From: Bacteroidales bacterium
GTDB taxonomy: Bacteria; Bacteroidota; Bacteroidia; Bacteroidales; Paludibacteraceae
Direction: 5' to 3'
Length of the DNA: 64,000 nt
Assembly (NCBI GenBank): GCA_012519425.1
Contig: JAAYQF010000026.1
Location: 1-64,000 of the forward strand
Each line of letters begins with the position of its first letter. Position 1 is the first letter of the stretch. The notes beneath the pieces are model-generated. The model was not told where the DNA came from, searched no databases, and was given only the letters and a program-made list of their open reading frames with translations. Made by a program: the position numbers and the translations under genes. Positions 21,418-29,947 of this stretch are shown here, piece by piece.

Positions 21418-21719
21418 AAACAGTAAACTTTAGATAATTAATAATATTTTCATTGTAAAGCCGGCTTCGGGTTAAGTGCGTTTTAATCCTGTTAAATGAA
21501 CACAATCTGATTATATCAACAGCACATTCATGACAGATCAGGTCAAGAGGATTAAAAAGCTCCGCAAAAATAGCTATAGAAAAACAAAGATAGTATGTAA
21601 AAAGTAAAAAAGTTGACTTTAGGTCAAAAATTTTTACCATTTACTTTTTGCAAATTTATAAATTTAAAGGCAAAAGGTAAATATAATGCGTTTAATAGAC
21701 ACAATTAGAAATAAATCAT

Positions 21720-21727
21720 TACCTTTG
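21720..21727 (+). promoter_or_regulatory. -7 element TACCTTTG upstream of the arginine decarboxylase gene
   Basis: TANNTTTG consensus. Confidence 0.45.
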
Positions 21728-21818
21728 CATGCTTTTCTAAAAAAGAAGCAATCCATCTTAGTTACTTTATTGTTTTATTACGAATCCATCTCTTTCGGAT
21801 TTCATTTTTTAATGTCGT

Positions 21819-23210
21819 ATGAAAAATAAGTATATTGATTTAATTGAACAAACTTTCGAGTTTCCCAATGAAGAATTCACTTTGGTTGACAATGAACTTG
21901 AATGGTTTGGTGTTCCTTTGATGGACATCATTAAACAATATGGAACCCCACTGAGAATCTCATATCTTCCTAAAATAGGAGATAACATACAGAGAGCGAG
22001 GCGCATGTTCAACGTTGCCATGGCAAAAGTGGATTATAATGGCGAATATCATTATTGCTATTGCAGCAAGAGTTCTCACTTTTCATTTGTCATGGAAGAG
22101 GTACTTAAACACGGAGTTCATCTCGAGACCTCCTCTGCTTTTGATATAAATATCATTGAATCTTTGTATGAACAGGGACAACTTAATCAAGATACATTTA
22201 TCATTTGCAACGGATTCAAACGCCCTCAATATGTTGAAAATATTCAAAAACTAATTCATCAAGGCTTTAAAAATGTAACCCCTATATTGGATAATAAGTT
22301 TGAATTAGACTTGCTTTTGAAAAATTTTGATCACGAATTTAATGTCGGTATTCGGATTGCATCTGAAGAAGAACCCAAATTTGACTTTTATACTTCACGT
22401 TTAGGTATTCGGTATAAAGATATTATACCTTATTATAAAAATCACATTGCCAATAACAAACAGGTAAAATTAAAGATGCTGCATTTCTTCATCAATACAG
22501 GCATAAAAGATACAGCATACTACTGGAACGAACTGAATAAAGCCATCAATCTGTATTGTGAATTAAAAAAAATATGTCCCGACCTCAACAGCCTCAATAT
22601 TGGCGGCGGATTTCCCATACAAACCCATCTTGACATGGTGTATGACTACGAATATTTAGCTGAAGAAATAGTAGCACAAATTAAGTCAATTTGTGAAAAA
22701 CATGAGGTACCCGATCCGGATATATTTACCGAATTCGGATCTTTTACGGTGGGAGAAAGTGGTGCTATGCTTTATTCCATTGTCAATCAAAAGAAACAAA
22801 ACGACCGGGAGCTGTGGAACATGATTGACTCATCGTTTATGACTACACTTCCTGATACCTGGGCAATTAATCAACGCTTCGTCTTTTTAGCCATTAACAA
22901 TTGGGATTCTGAGTACGAACGTGTCAATTTGGGAGGATTAACGTGCGACAGTGAAGACTTCTACAATGCTGAAGTTCATTCCAATGCCATCTTCCTGCCA
23001 AAAATACAGCAAGATAGGGAACAATATATAGGTTTTTTCCATACCGGAGCTTATCAGGAATCATTAAGCGGATATGGCGGAATTCAGCACTGCCTGATCC
23101 CGGCACCCAAAATGGTTATCATTGATAAAGATGAAGACGGGGAATATTACACCAAACTCTTTGCTAAAGAGCAAAGCTACAAATCGATGCTAAAGATTTT
23201 AGGCTATTGA
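21819..23210 (+). CDS. Arginine decarboxylase-like PLP-dependent enzyme (alanine racemase fold)
   Basis: YHYCYCSKSSHFSFVMEEVLKHGVHLETSSAFDI, LNIGGGFPIQ, TEFGSFTVGESGAMLYSI, GAYQESLSGYGGIQHCLIP. Confidence 0.82.
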   Translation: MKNKYIDLIEQTFEFPNEEFTLVDNELEWFGVPLMDIIKQYGTPLRISYLPKIGDNIQRARRMFNVAMAKVDYNGEYHYCYCSKSSHFSFVMEEVLKHGVHLETSSAFDINIIESLYEQGQLNQDTFIICNGFKRPQYVENIQKLIHQGFKNVTPILDNKFELDLLLKNFDHEFNVGIRIASEEEPKFDFYTSRLGIRYKDIIPYYKNHIANNKQVKLKMLHFFINTGIKDTAYYWNELNKAINLYCELKKICPDLNSLNIGGGFPIQTHLDMVYDYEYLAEEIVAQIKSICEKHEVPDPDIFTEFGSFTVGESGAMLYSIVNQKKQNDRELWNMIDSSFMTTLPDTWAINQRFVFLAINNWDSEYERVNLGGLTCDSEDFYNAEVHSNAIFLPKIQQDREQYIGFFHTGAYQESLSGYGGIQHCLIPAPKMVIIDKDEDGEYYTKLFAKEQSYKSMLKILGY

Positions 23211-23231
23211 TAAAGGGGGTAAAGTCTACCC

Positions 23232-23274
23232 AATCGTTCAAACTCGCTGCCGCGCAGCTCAAACATAAACGATT
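23232..23274. repeat. Nested inverted repeat in a convergent intergenic region
   Basis: AATCGTT (23232-23238) / AACGATT (23268-23274) around GCTGC-CGC-GCAGC. Confidence 0.5.
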
Positions 23275-23361
23275 CTTTACGTCAACCTCACTTGTCTTTT
23301 GGCTCACCAGGTAAGGTCGAGTCTCATTGAACAAGGGTTAGGCTACTTTCCTCTTTAGCAC

Positions 23362-24519
23362 TTATGAAACACCGGCATTTATCTTGTTTTTCAGGGGATT
23401 GGCATACATCTCAAGAATTTTGGTTTTTAGAAAATCCATATCTTTTTCTTCTAAATCGATTTTCTCGATTTGTTTATCCATGTATTTTTCAAAATCTATT
23501 TTTTCCCGGAGAGAATAAGACTGATGGAACCTTTCAGTGGTATGCAACATATCATAAGCAATCATATTCACCTTATAAATGGTGTAATTGCCGTGTATTT
23601 TCCGGTCAATCAACTGAGCAATTGCCTTAAACAACTCATTGCGAGCAGGATACTTTTCTTGTAAATCAAATAATTCAGAACTAATTTCCGGACTGATCTT
23701 ATAAACCACTCTCCCTTTATAACCCATCAAGCCGGTTTTCATGTTGAGCAAATCATCTTCAGGACTTTTAAGATGTCCCGGATTATCCCTTTTTTGTTGA
23801 AATTCTTTCGCTTTCAGATAATCGCAAGGATCGTATTCGTACGAAATAGTCAGGGGACAAATATGCAATGCTGCTAAATTTTCCACAACACCACCTGAAG
23901 AACCTCCCATATTGAACATTTTCAGCAAACTCTCCTGCGTTCTATCATCGGCATCTTTTGCCCTACCCTCCCGTTGAGCAATCCAGACGGATTGATTTTT
24001 ATCACGAATAGTATGTGCAATATAAGCAGAAAGTAACTGCAAGGTTTCAAGCATTTGCTTTGCACCTGGACTGCGCCTGACAATAAAACTTTTATTTACC
24101 CTTACAAAATCCTCTATCCATGGATATATCAAAAGATTATCACCTATGCCAATTTCTACCGTATCCACACCATTATCAACAAGTTGACTACATAAAAAGG
24201 CAGCATCCAACACGATATCCCGATGATTGGAGATATATAAAACAGCACGATTCTTATCGATATTTTCAAGTCCGGTCAATTCAACACCCTCAGTAGTATT
24301 TTTTTCAATCATCTTCACAAAACGATTGACAATAAACTTCTGAAAATCGTAGATATTGTCATAGTTAATGAGAAGTTTCTTCAGTTCATCGGTAGAAGAT
24401 TGAGGTGACAACATCTTGAAAAGATTCATGAACTGGGGCTCGTTACTCAAACGTTCGAGCGCGACAGGCATTTCTTCTGTATTATAACACCGTATGGAGT
24501 CGAAATTCATAACAGTCAT
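23362..24519 (-). CDS. 1-acyl-sn-glycerol-3-phosphate acyltransferase-like protein
   Basis: YISNHRDIVLDAAFL (HxxxxD-type), FIVRRSPG, VWIAQREGRAKDADDRTQ. Confidence 0.85.
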   Translation of the reverse strand: MTVMNFDSIRCYNTEEMPVALERLSNEPQFMNLFKMLSPQSSTDELKKLLINYDNIYDFQKFIVNRFVKMIEKNTTEGVELTGLENIDKNRAVLYISNHRDIVLDAAFLCSQLVDNGVDTVEIGIGDNLLIYPWIEDFVRVNKSFIVRRSPGAKQMLETLQLLSAYIAHTIRDKNQSVWIAQREGRAKDADDRTQESLLKMFNMGGSSGGVVENLAALHICPLTISYEYDPCDYLKAKEFQQKRDNPGHLKSPEDDLLNMKTGLMGYKGRVVYKISPEISSELFDLQEKYPARNELFKAIAQLIDRKIHGNYTIYKVNMIAYDMLHTTERFHQSYSLREKIDFEKYMDKQIEKIDLEEKDMDFLKTKILEMYANPLKNKINAGVS

Positions 24520-24520
24520 A

Positions 24521-25336
24521 TCACCTAAAAAGAAAATTCAAATAGATAAAGATTGCCGGTGCAACCATCAGCATGCTATCAAACCGATCAAGTAATCCTC
24601 CATGTCCGGGTATGACATTTCCGGAGTCTTTCACATGAACCGTTCTCTTCATCAGCGACTCCATCAAGTCTCCGAAAGTACCGAAAACCACAACAATTAC
24701 GGCAAAAAACAGCCATGAAACTAAACTAATATCAGTAATGAAGATAGAGCACACATATCCAACTAATATTGCTACTAAGGCACCTCCTGCAAATCCTTCC
24801 CATGTTTTTTTAGGCGATATTCTTTCAAACATTTTATGTTTCCCTATCGCCATCCCAACGAGGTAAGCACCTGTGTCGTAAAGCCAAATAGTGGCAAACA
24901 TGGCAATCAACAACCATGGATGGTAAGTCTTATCTATATATAAAATATAGTTCAGCAAGGAAAATGGCAAAGCAATGCAGACCTGTCCCAGGAGAAAATA
25001 AGCCCAATTATGCAAGGGATTTTCTTTCTTGCGATACAACTCAAGAATAAGTATCATCACCACGTAAAGTGCATAAACAAAATAAATAAAATACCGCAAC
25101 AAACCAGAGGCAAAGAAAAAAGAGGTGAGAAACAAAATTACACTTCCCGTAACGGCAAGTATTGGGCTTACTTCAATTTGGCTTTGGACATTGGTTAATT
25201 TATGAAACTCATGAACTGTCCAGGCAGTGATAATGACAAATACAAACGCAAAGGTATACGGACTGATGAGTATTGAGCCTACAACAATCACAACAAAAGA
25301 TAATCCGCTCAGTGTGCGTTGCAAGAAATTATTCAT
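24521..25336 (-). CDS. cdsA: Phosphatidate cytidylyltransferase
   Basis: Multi-TM; SPKKTWEGFAGGALVA and C-terminal VKDSGNVIPGHGGLLDRFDS signature. Confidence 0.95.
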   Translation of the reverse strand: MNNFLQRTLSGLSFVVIVVGSILISPYTFAFVFVIITAWTVHEFHKLTNVQSQIEVSPILAVTGSVILFLTSFFFASGLLRYFIYFVYALYVVMILILELYRKKENPLHNWAYFLLGQVCIALPFSLLNYILYIDKTYHPWLLIAMFATIWLYDTGAYLVGMAIGKHKMFERISPKKTWEGFAGGALVAILVGYVCSIFITDISLVSWLFFAVIVVVFGTFGDLMESLMKRTVHVKDSGNVIPGHGGLLDRFDSMLMVAPAIFIYLNFLFR

Positions 25337-25354
25337 GGAATCTTACGGGTTCTT

Positions 25355-26038
25355 TTATTTTTGCTGAACAAAGATAATTAATTCTTTCGGACCATGTGCT
25401 CCCAGCACCAAAGTTTTTTCTATATCTGCTGTCCTGCTAGGACCGGTAATTACTGAGACTACGGAAGGAAAAGAAGATTTTTTATACTTTTGCCGAACAC
25501 CTTCCAGTGCCGCATGTAACTCATCAACCAACTGATTTTTATGTGCAATGACGATGTGAATGGATGGATATACGTGAAGCTGCCTTCCTGCTTTTGAAGC
25601 AGAACTAACCAAAACACTTCCCGTTCGTACTATCAGATACTCACATCTTGTGACTGCCGCCACCAAATCCTTCAGATTTTCTTCATCAGTATCAACAGGA
25701 ATCTTGTGTTGATGTAATTTTTCTGCAATGGATGCATCCCTGGTAAACAGACCCGACAAACCTTTTTTTTGCATCAGATTTGACATTTTTTCATACATAT
25801 CTTGTTCATCCTCACAAAGGATACACTCGCCTTTTAAAGACTCAAGCATATGACAAAAATAAGCCATCTTATCCATCTCAGAGAGAGAAAGGATATCATC
25901 CTGAAAAAACTTATTTTGAGAAAGGTCCTCTTCCAAACATTCGGCTTGACCGTCTTTGGGATCATCTGTAATGGTCCGGCTTGCATAAGCACGCTCCATT
26001 CTTTCAAGAATTATCTGACGTGAAGATGGTTGCTTCAT
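25355..26038 (-). CDS. LUD domain protein (LutC/YkgG-like)
   Basis: VRTGSVLVSSASKAGRQLHVYPSIHIVIAHKNQLVDEL, ITGPSRTADIEKTLVLGAHGPKELIIFV. Confidence 0.88.
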   Translation of the reverse strand: MKQPSSRQIILERMERAYASRTITDDPKDGQAECLEEDLSQNKFFQDDILSLSEMDKMAYFCHMLESLKGECILCEDEQDMYEKMSNLMQKKGLSGLFTRDASIAEKLHQHKIPVDTDEENLKDLVAAVTRCEYLIVRTGSVLVSSASKAGRQLHVYPSIHIVIAHKNQLVDELHAALEGVRQKYKKSSFPSVVSVITGPSRTADIEKTLVLGAHGPKELIIFVQQK

Positions 26039-26049
26039 TCATATCCGTT

Positions 26050-28155
26050 TTACGCTTCTTCGGTGTTATCTGATTCGTTTTCAGATTTTTTTGTGGTTTG
26101 ATCCTCCTGCTCTTGAGTCTGAACTTTCTCCTGAGTTTGCTCGGTGGTTTGTTCAGCAGTTTGTTCCTGAATTTGCTTTTGATCTTTCTGATCGTCACTT
26201 TCATTTTGCAGCATCAACTCATCATGTCGCGATGCCCAGGGACGTGGCCCAAAAACTTCTTCCAGATCTTCGGCAAAAATCACTTCCCTCACCAACAACA
26301 AATCTGCTAATTTACGATGGCCATCAGCATGTTTTCTCAAAATTTCTTTAGCGCGCTCGTACTGCTCGGCAACAATTCTCTTAGCTTCGGCATCGATCAA
26401 CTCAGCAGTTTTTTCACTATAAGGTTTGGTGAAACTATACTCATGTGCTCCGGTAGAATCATAATAACTCAGATTAGGCAGTTTATCACTCATTCCAAAG
26501 TATGCAACCATGGCATAGGCTCTTTTTGTAACCCGCTCCAAATCGTTGATGGCTCCTGTTGATATTTGATTGAGAAAAATCTCCTCAGCTGCCCTTCCAC
26601 CCAAAGTTGAACACATCTCATCCAACAAATGGTCGCGCTCAGTCAGCTGACGTTCCTCCGGCAAATACCAGGCTGCACCCAATGCCTCTCCCCTCGGAAC
26701 AATAGTCACTTTCACCAATGGGTTGGCGTGCTCAAGCATCCAACTAATTGTAGCATGCCCTGCTTCATGATAAGCAATCGATTTTTTCTCAGATTGGGTG
26801 ATGATCTTATTTTTCTTTTCTAAACCTCCGACTATTCGGTCAACGGCATCCAAAAAGTCCTCTTTACTCACAGAAGTCTTGCTTTTTCTGGCAGCCGTCA
26901 AAGCCGCTTCATTACAAACATTGGCTATATCTGCTCCTGAAAAACCCGGAGTTTGCTTGGCTAAAAAATTAACATCCACCGTTTCATCGATTTTTACCGG
27001 ACGCAAATGCACATTGAATATTTCTTTGCGTTCGTGAACATCAGGTAAATCAACATGAATTTGTCTGTCAAATCGACCAGCACGTAACAAAGCTTTATCT
27101 AATATATCGGCACGGTTGGTAGCAGCCAGGATGATCACCCCACTGTTCGAGCCAAACCCATCCATTTCCGTCAGCAATTGGTTCAGGGTATTTTCTCTTT
27201 CATCATTACTTCCCATATTAGGATTCCTTCCACGAGAACGACCTACCGCATCAATTTCATCAATAAAAATGATACAGGGTGCTTTTTCTTTTGCCTGACG
27301 AAACAAATCACGAACACGCGATGCACCAACTCCTACAAACATCTCAACGAAATCCGAACCGGACATGGAAAAGAAAGGAACGTCTGCCTCCCCGGCAACT
27401 GCTTTGGCCAATAGGGTCTTACCGGTTCCCGGAGGTCCAACCAACAAAACCCCCTTAGGTATTTTACCACCCAAATCAGTGTATTTTCCCGGATTTTTTA
27501 AGAAAGATACAATCTCCTCTATTTCCTGCTTGGCTCCTGCCAGTCCTGCCACATCTTTAAAAGTGACCCTATCAGCAGCGCTGCCCTTGTCAAATAACTG
27601 TGCCCTTGATTTACCCACATTGAATATGCCTCCGGGTCCACCGCTTCCACCCATCTGTCCGGACATCCTTCGCGTTATAAAAACAAAGAAAAGGATCAAC
27701 AACAAAAAAGGTAAAACGCTGTACAAGAAAAGCTCCAAATAATTCTTACTTTCTTTGTACGATACATGCTGAAATTGTATTTCAGAAATGAATTCATCAA
27801 ATTTTTCAACACTTGAAATTCTTACCGACACCTTTCTGTCAGGCTGATAAGTTTTATATTGTTCTCCAAATATTTCCTTTAAATAAGGAATGCTGTCCTT
27901 CACAACAGCCTCAACCTGATTTTTCTGTGAAAAAACTTCTATGCTTTCAATATATCCATCTGCAACATATTGTTTAAAAACGGGGTATGATTCTATTTCT
28001 TTGACTGCGGACCTGTTCCCCAAAAAATTAAACCCTATCAAAATCAAAATAATAATTCCGTACACCCAAAACACATTAATTCTTGGTTTCTTTCCCGGAG
28101 GGGTTTTTCCGGTGCTGCCTTTAGGTGGTGTTGTCTTTATATTCTTTTTTTCCAT
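26050..28155 (-). CDS. ftsH: ATP-dependent zinc metalloprotease FtsH
   Basis: [39 protein letters not shown] zinc motif; Q/E/T-rich C-terminal tail. Confidence 0.98.
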   Translation of the reverse strand: MEKKNIKTTPPKGSTGKTPPGKKPRINVFWVYGIIILILIGFNFLGNRSAVKEIESYPVFKQYVADGYIESIEVFSQKNQVEAVVKDSIPYLKEIFGEQYKTYQPDRKVSVRISSVEKFDEFISEIQFQHVSYKESKNYLELFLYSVLPFLLLILFFVFITRRMSGQMGGSGGPGGIFNVGKSRAQLFDKGSAADRVTFKDVAGLAGAKQEIEEIVSFLKNPGKYTDLGGKIPKGVLLVGPPGTGKTLLAKAVAGEADVPFFSMSGSDFVEMFVGVGASRVRDLFRQAKEKAPCIIFIDEIDAVGRSRGRNPNMGSNDERENTLNQLLTEMDGFGSNSGVIILAATNRADILDKALLRAGRFDRQIHVDLPDVHERKEIFNVHLRPVKIDETVDVNFLAKQTPGFSGADIANVCNEAALTAARKSKTSVSKEDFLDAVDRIVGGLEKKNKIITQSEKKSIAYHEAGHATISWMLEHANPLVKVTIVPRGEALGAAWYLPEERQLTERDHLLDEMCSTLGGRAAEEIFLNQISTGAINDLERVTKRAYAMVAYFGMSDKLPNLSYYDSTGAHEYSFTKPYSEKTAELIDAEAKRIVAEQYERAKEILRKHADGHRKLADLLLVREVIFAEDLEEVFGPRPWASRHDELMLQNESDDQKDQKQIQEQTAEQTTEQTQEKVQTQEQEDQTTKKSENESDNTEEA

Positions 28156-28174
28156 ACCGGTGTCTTCAATTCAA

Positions 28175-28555
28175 TTAGTCCATCCAAATCAATTCTGCAT
28201 CTTCCCACAAGTGCTCAATATCGTAAAATTCACGTGCCGGACGCTGAAACACGTGCACAATGATTTGTCCGTAATCCATTGCAATCCACTCACTATTCTC
28301 GAATCCCATAGAAGCAATTGGCTTAATATCGATATGTTCAGCAACATAATCTTTAATAGAACTGGCAATTGCACTAACATGTACATTGGAATCTCCTTCA
28401 CTGATTACAAAATAACTACAAGGAGCTTCTTTCAGTTTTTGCATATTCACCACGACAATATTTTTGCCTTTTTTCTCTCGTATTCCTTCTACAATTTTAT
28501 CGATAATTTGCTCGTTTTCAATAACTTTAACTTTCTTTGCCACAATATCATTCAA
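28175..28555 (-). CDS. rsfS: Ribosome silencing factor
   Basis: CSYFVISEGDSNVHVSAIASSIKDYV, WIAMDYGQIIVHVFQRPAREFYDIEHLWEDAE. Confidence 0.95.
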   Translation of the reverse strand: MNDIVAKKVKVIENEQIIDKIVEGIREKKGKNIVVVNMQKLKEAPCSYFVISEGDSNVHVSAIASSIKDYVAEHIDIKPIASMGFENSEWIAMDYGQIIVHVFQRPAREFYDIEHLWEDAELIWMD

Positions 28556-28709
28556 TATTTAAATAATGCCACAAATATAGTCTTAAAATGCTGAGTAATA
28601 AAATCTCTTAGATATTTTTACACTTCGGAATCGTGAAGGGTTCCACACTTTAAATTCTTAAATAAAAAGACGGTATCTCATAAACAAATATTCAACTAGT
28701 AAATAGTAA

Positions 28710-28871
28710 GGTGTTTTAGAAGTGTCCAAATGCAAGGCACTGAGATTGAGGGCAAAGGAGCATACTGAAGTATGTGACTGAGCCCGTGCTTCGACAGGCT
28801 CAGCAACCATCGAAAGTAACGTGGTTGCTGAGCGAAGTCGAAGTGCAGCAGTTGGGCACTTATGAAACACC
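28710..28871. repeat. MITE/REP-like non-coding element with imperfect terminal inverted repeats and internal palindrome
   Basis: GGTGTTTTAGAAGTGTCCAAATGC (28710-28733) vs reverse complement of 28848-28871 GGTGTTTCATAAGTGCCCAACTGC; internal CTTCGACaggCTCAGCAACCA...TGGTTGCTGAGcgaaGTCGAAG (28789-28843). Confidence 0.6.
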
Positions 28872-29113
28872 GCTGAGTTTGGGCGATTTAGCTGCTTGAA
28901 CGCTAATTTTTCGAGCAAAGCGGGCGCAGTCTTGATTTTTTTTTGCTTCGTTTTTTTAGTCTGATTATCAATTGAATTTAATGTCAGATTGTGTGTCGGC
29001 AGATTTGATTTTTGCGAAGCATGGGTAGATTTTTTTGTTTTTTTCTCTGCATTGGCAAAGCAAGCTTTTTCGCTAAGTTTTGGTTTGAGCGTGGGCTTGC
29101 TGATGTACTTGCT

Positions 29114-29446
29114 TTAGCGTTTGGGTTTATTTGGACTTATCCATATTGATAATAATAAACCAATACCTACAATCACATCAACAATATTCCAAATCTCTCT
29201 ACCAAGCGCTATTTTTAAAAAAGGTTGAAACAGTATAGCCAAACCTCCATATATAATCATCTCTACTTGTTTCCCTTTTTTGTAAGCTTGATAAGCAAGA
29301 ATTGCAAAACCAACAAGACCTGCAAATCTTACAAACTGATAAAAACCGTATGGCATATCCAACAAGCACAGAAAGAAAAGACCTGCAAGAACAACTTTTG
29401 TTATTGTAGACAAATTATTTTTCATCTTTAAAGCTTGAAAAATCAA
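29114..29446 (-). CDS. Small integral membrane protein (DUF6804-like)
   Basis: About three hydrophobic segments (VVLAGLFFLCLLDMPYGFYQFVRFAGLVGFAILAY; MIIYGGLAILFQPF; IVDVIVGIGLLLSIWI). Likely start is MKNNLSTI at 29425, overlapping the TerB-like stop. Confidence 0.6.
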   Translation of the reverse strand: MIFQALKMKNNLSTITKVVLAGLFFLCLLDMPYGFYQFVRFAGLVGFAILAYQAYKKGKQVEMIIYGGLAILFQPFLKIALGREIWNIVDVIVGIGLLLSIWISPNKPKR

Positions 29447-29945
29447 TTGTCTTAATTTCTTTCAATTCGGGGATAGAAATAGTTGAAAGCAAATCACTGA
29501 GGGTTTCATTTTTAACAACGTCCTGTGAGTAGTCTCTATCAAAAAGGTACTCAACTGCACCAAAGCGGTCTCGAATAATTTCATCGTGCAACTCAAGATG
29601 TGAACGAAGAAAACGAATAAATTTAATCTCGTTTTCATCCATTTTTTTATTTGCCATTGCAAGACGTAACGCAACCTCAAGAATTAAAAGCTCCTGAACA
29701 GGGCTTAATTTCGTGGCTTTTAAATATGCATAAAGGTCTTCAATTATGTGTTTTCCTTTTTCTTTAAGAGCAACAAGCAAATCATCTAATTCATCAGATA
29801 AATCAATATCTTTAAAATAGATAGAAGCCTTATTCAGCGCTTTCATTTCCTTAATTTCCATCTCATCGATACACCCATCACAGGCTATCGTGCAAAAGGC
29901 AACTTTAAATAACAAATGTTGAAATTGTTGTTTTTCTAGTGTCAT
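29415..29945 (-). CDS. TerB-like (tellurite-resistance TerB family) protein
   Basis: Helical; LFKVAFCTIACDGCIDEMEIKEMKAL and later LRLAMANKKMDENEIKFI are TerB-like acidic motifs. Confidence 0.62.
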   Translation of the reverse strand: MTLEKQQFQHLLFKVAFCTIACDGCIDEMEIKEMKALNKASIYFKDIDLSDELDDLLVALKEKGKHIIEDLYAYLKATKLSPVQELLILEVALRLAMANKKMDENEIKFIRFLRSHLELHDEIIRDRFGAVEYLFDRDYSQDVVKNETLSDLLSTISIPELKEIKTIDFSSFKDEK

Positions 29946-29947
29946 AT

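Noticed and set aside
27941-28594. 217-aa plus-strand ORF
   Set aside because: Antisense to ftsH 5' end and rsfS; no recognisable domain.
28658-28918. 86-aa minus-strand ORF
   Set aside because: Lies across the inverted-repeat element; translation reflects repeat sequence, not a gene.
28872-29113. Integron attC-like site near GCTTTAGCGTTTGGG
   Set aside because: Does not fit RYYYAAC/GTTRRRY pairing and no integrase gene is in the window.
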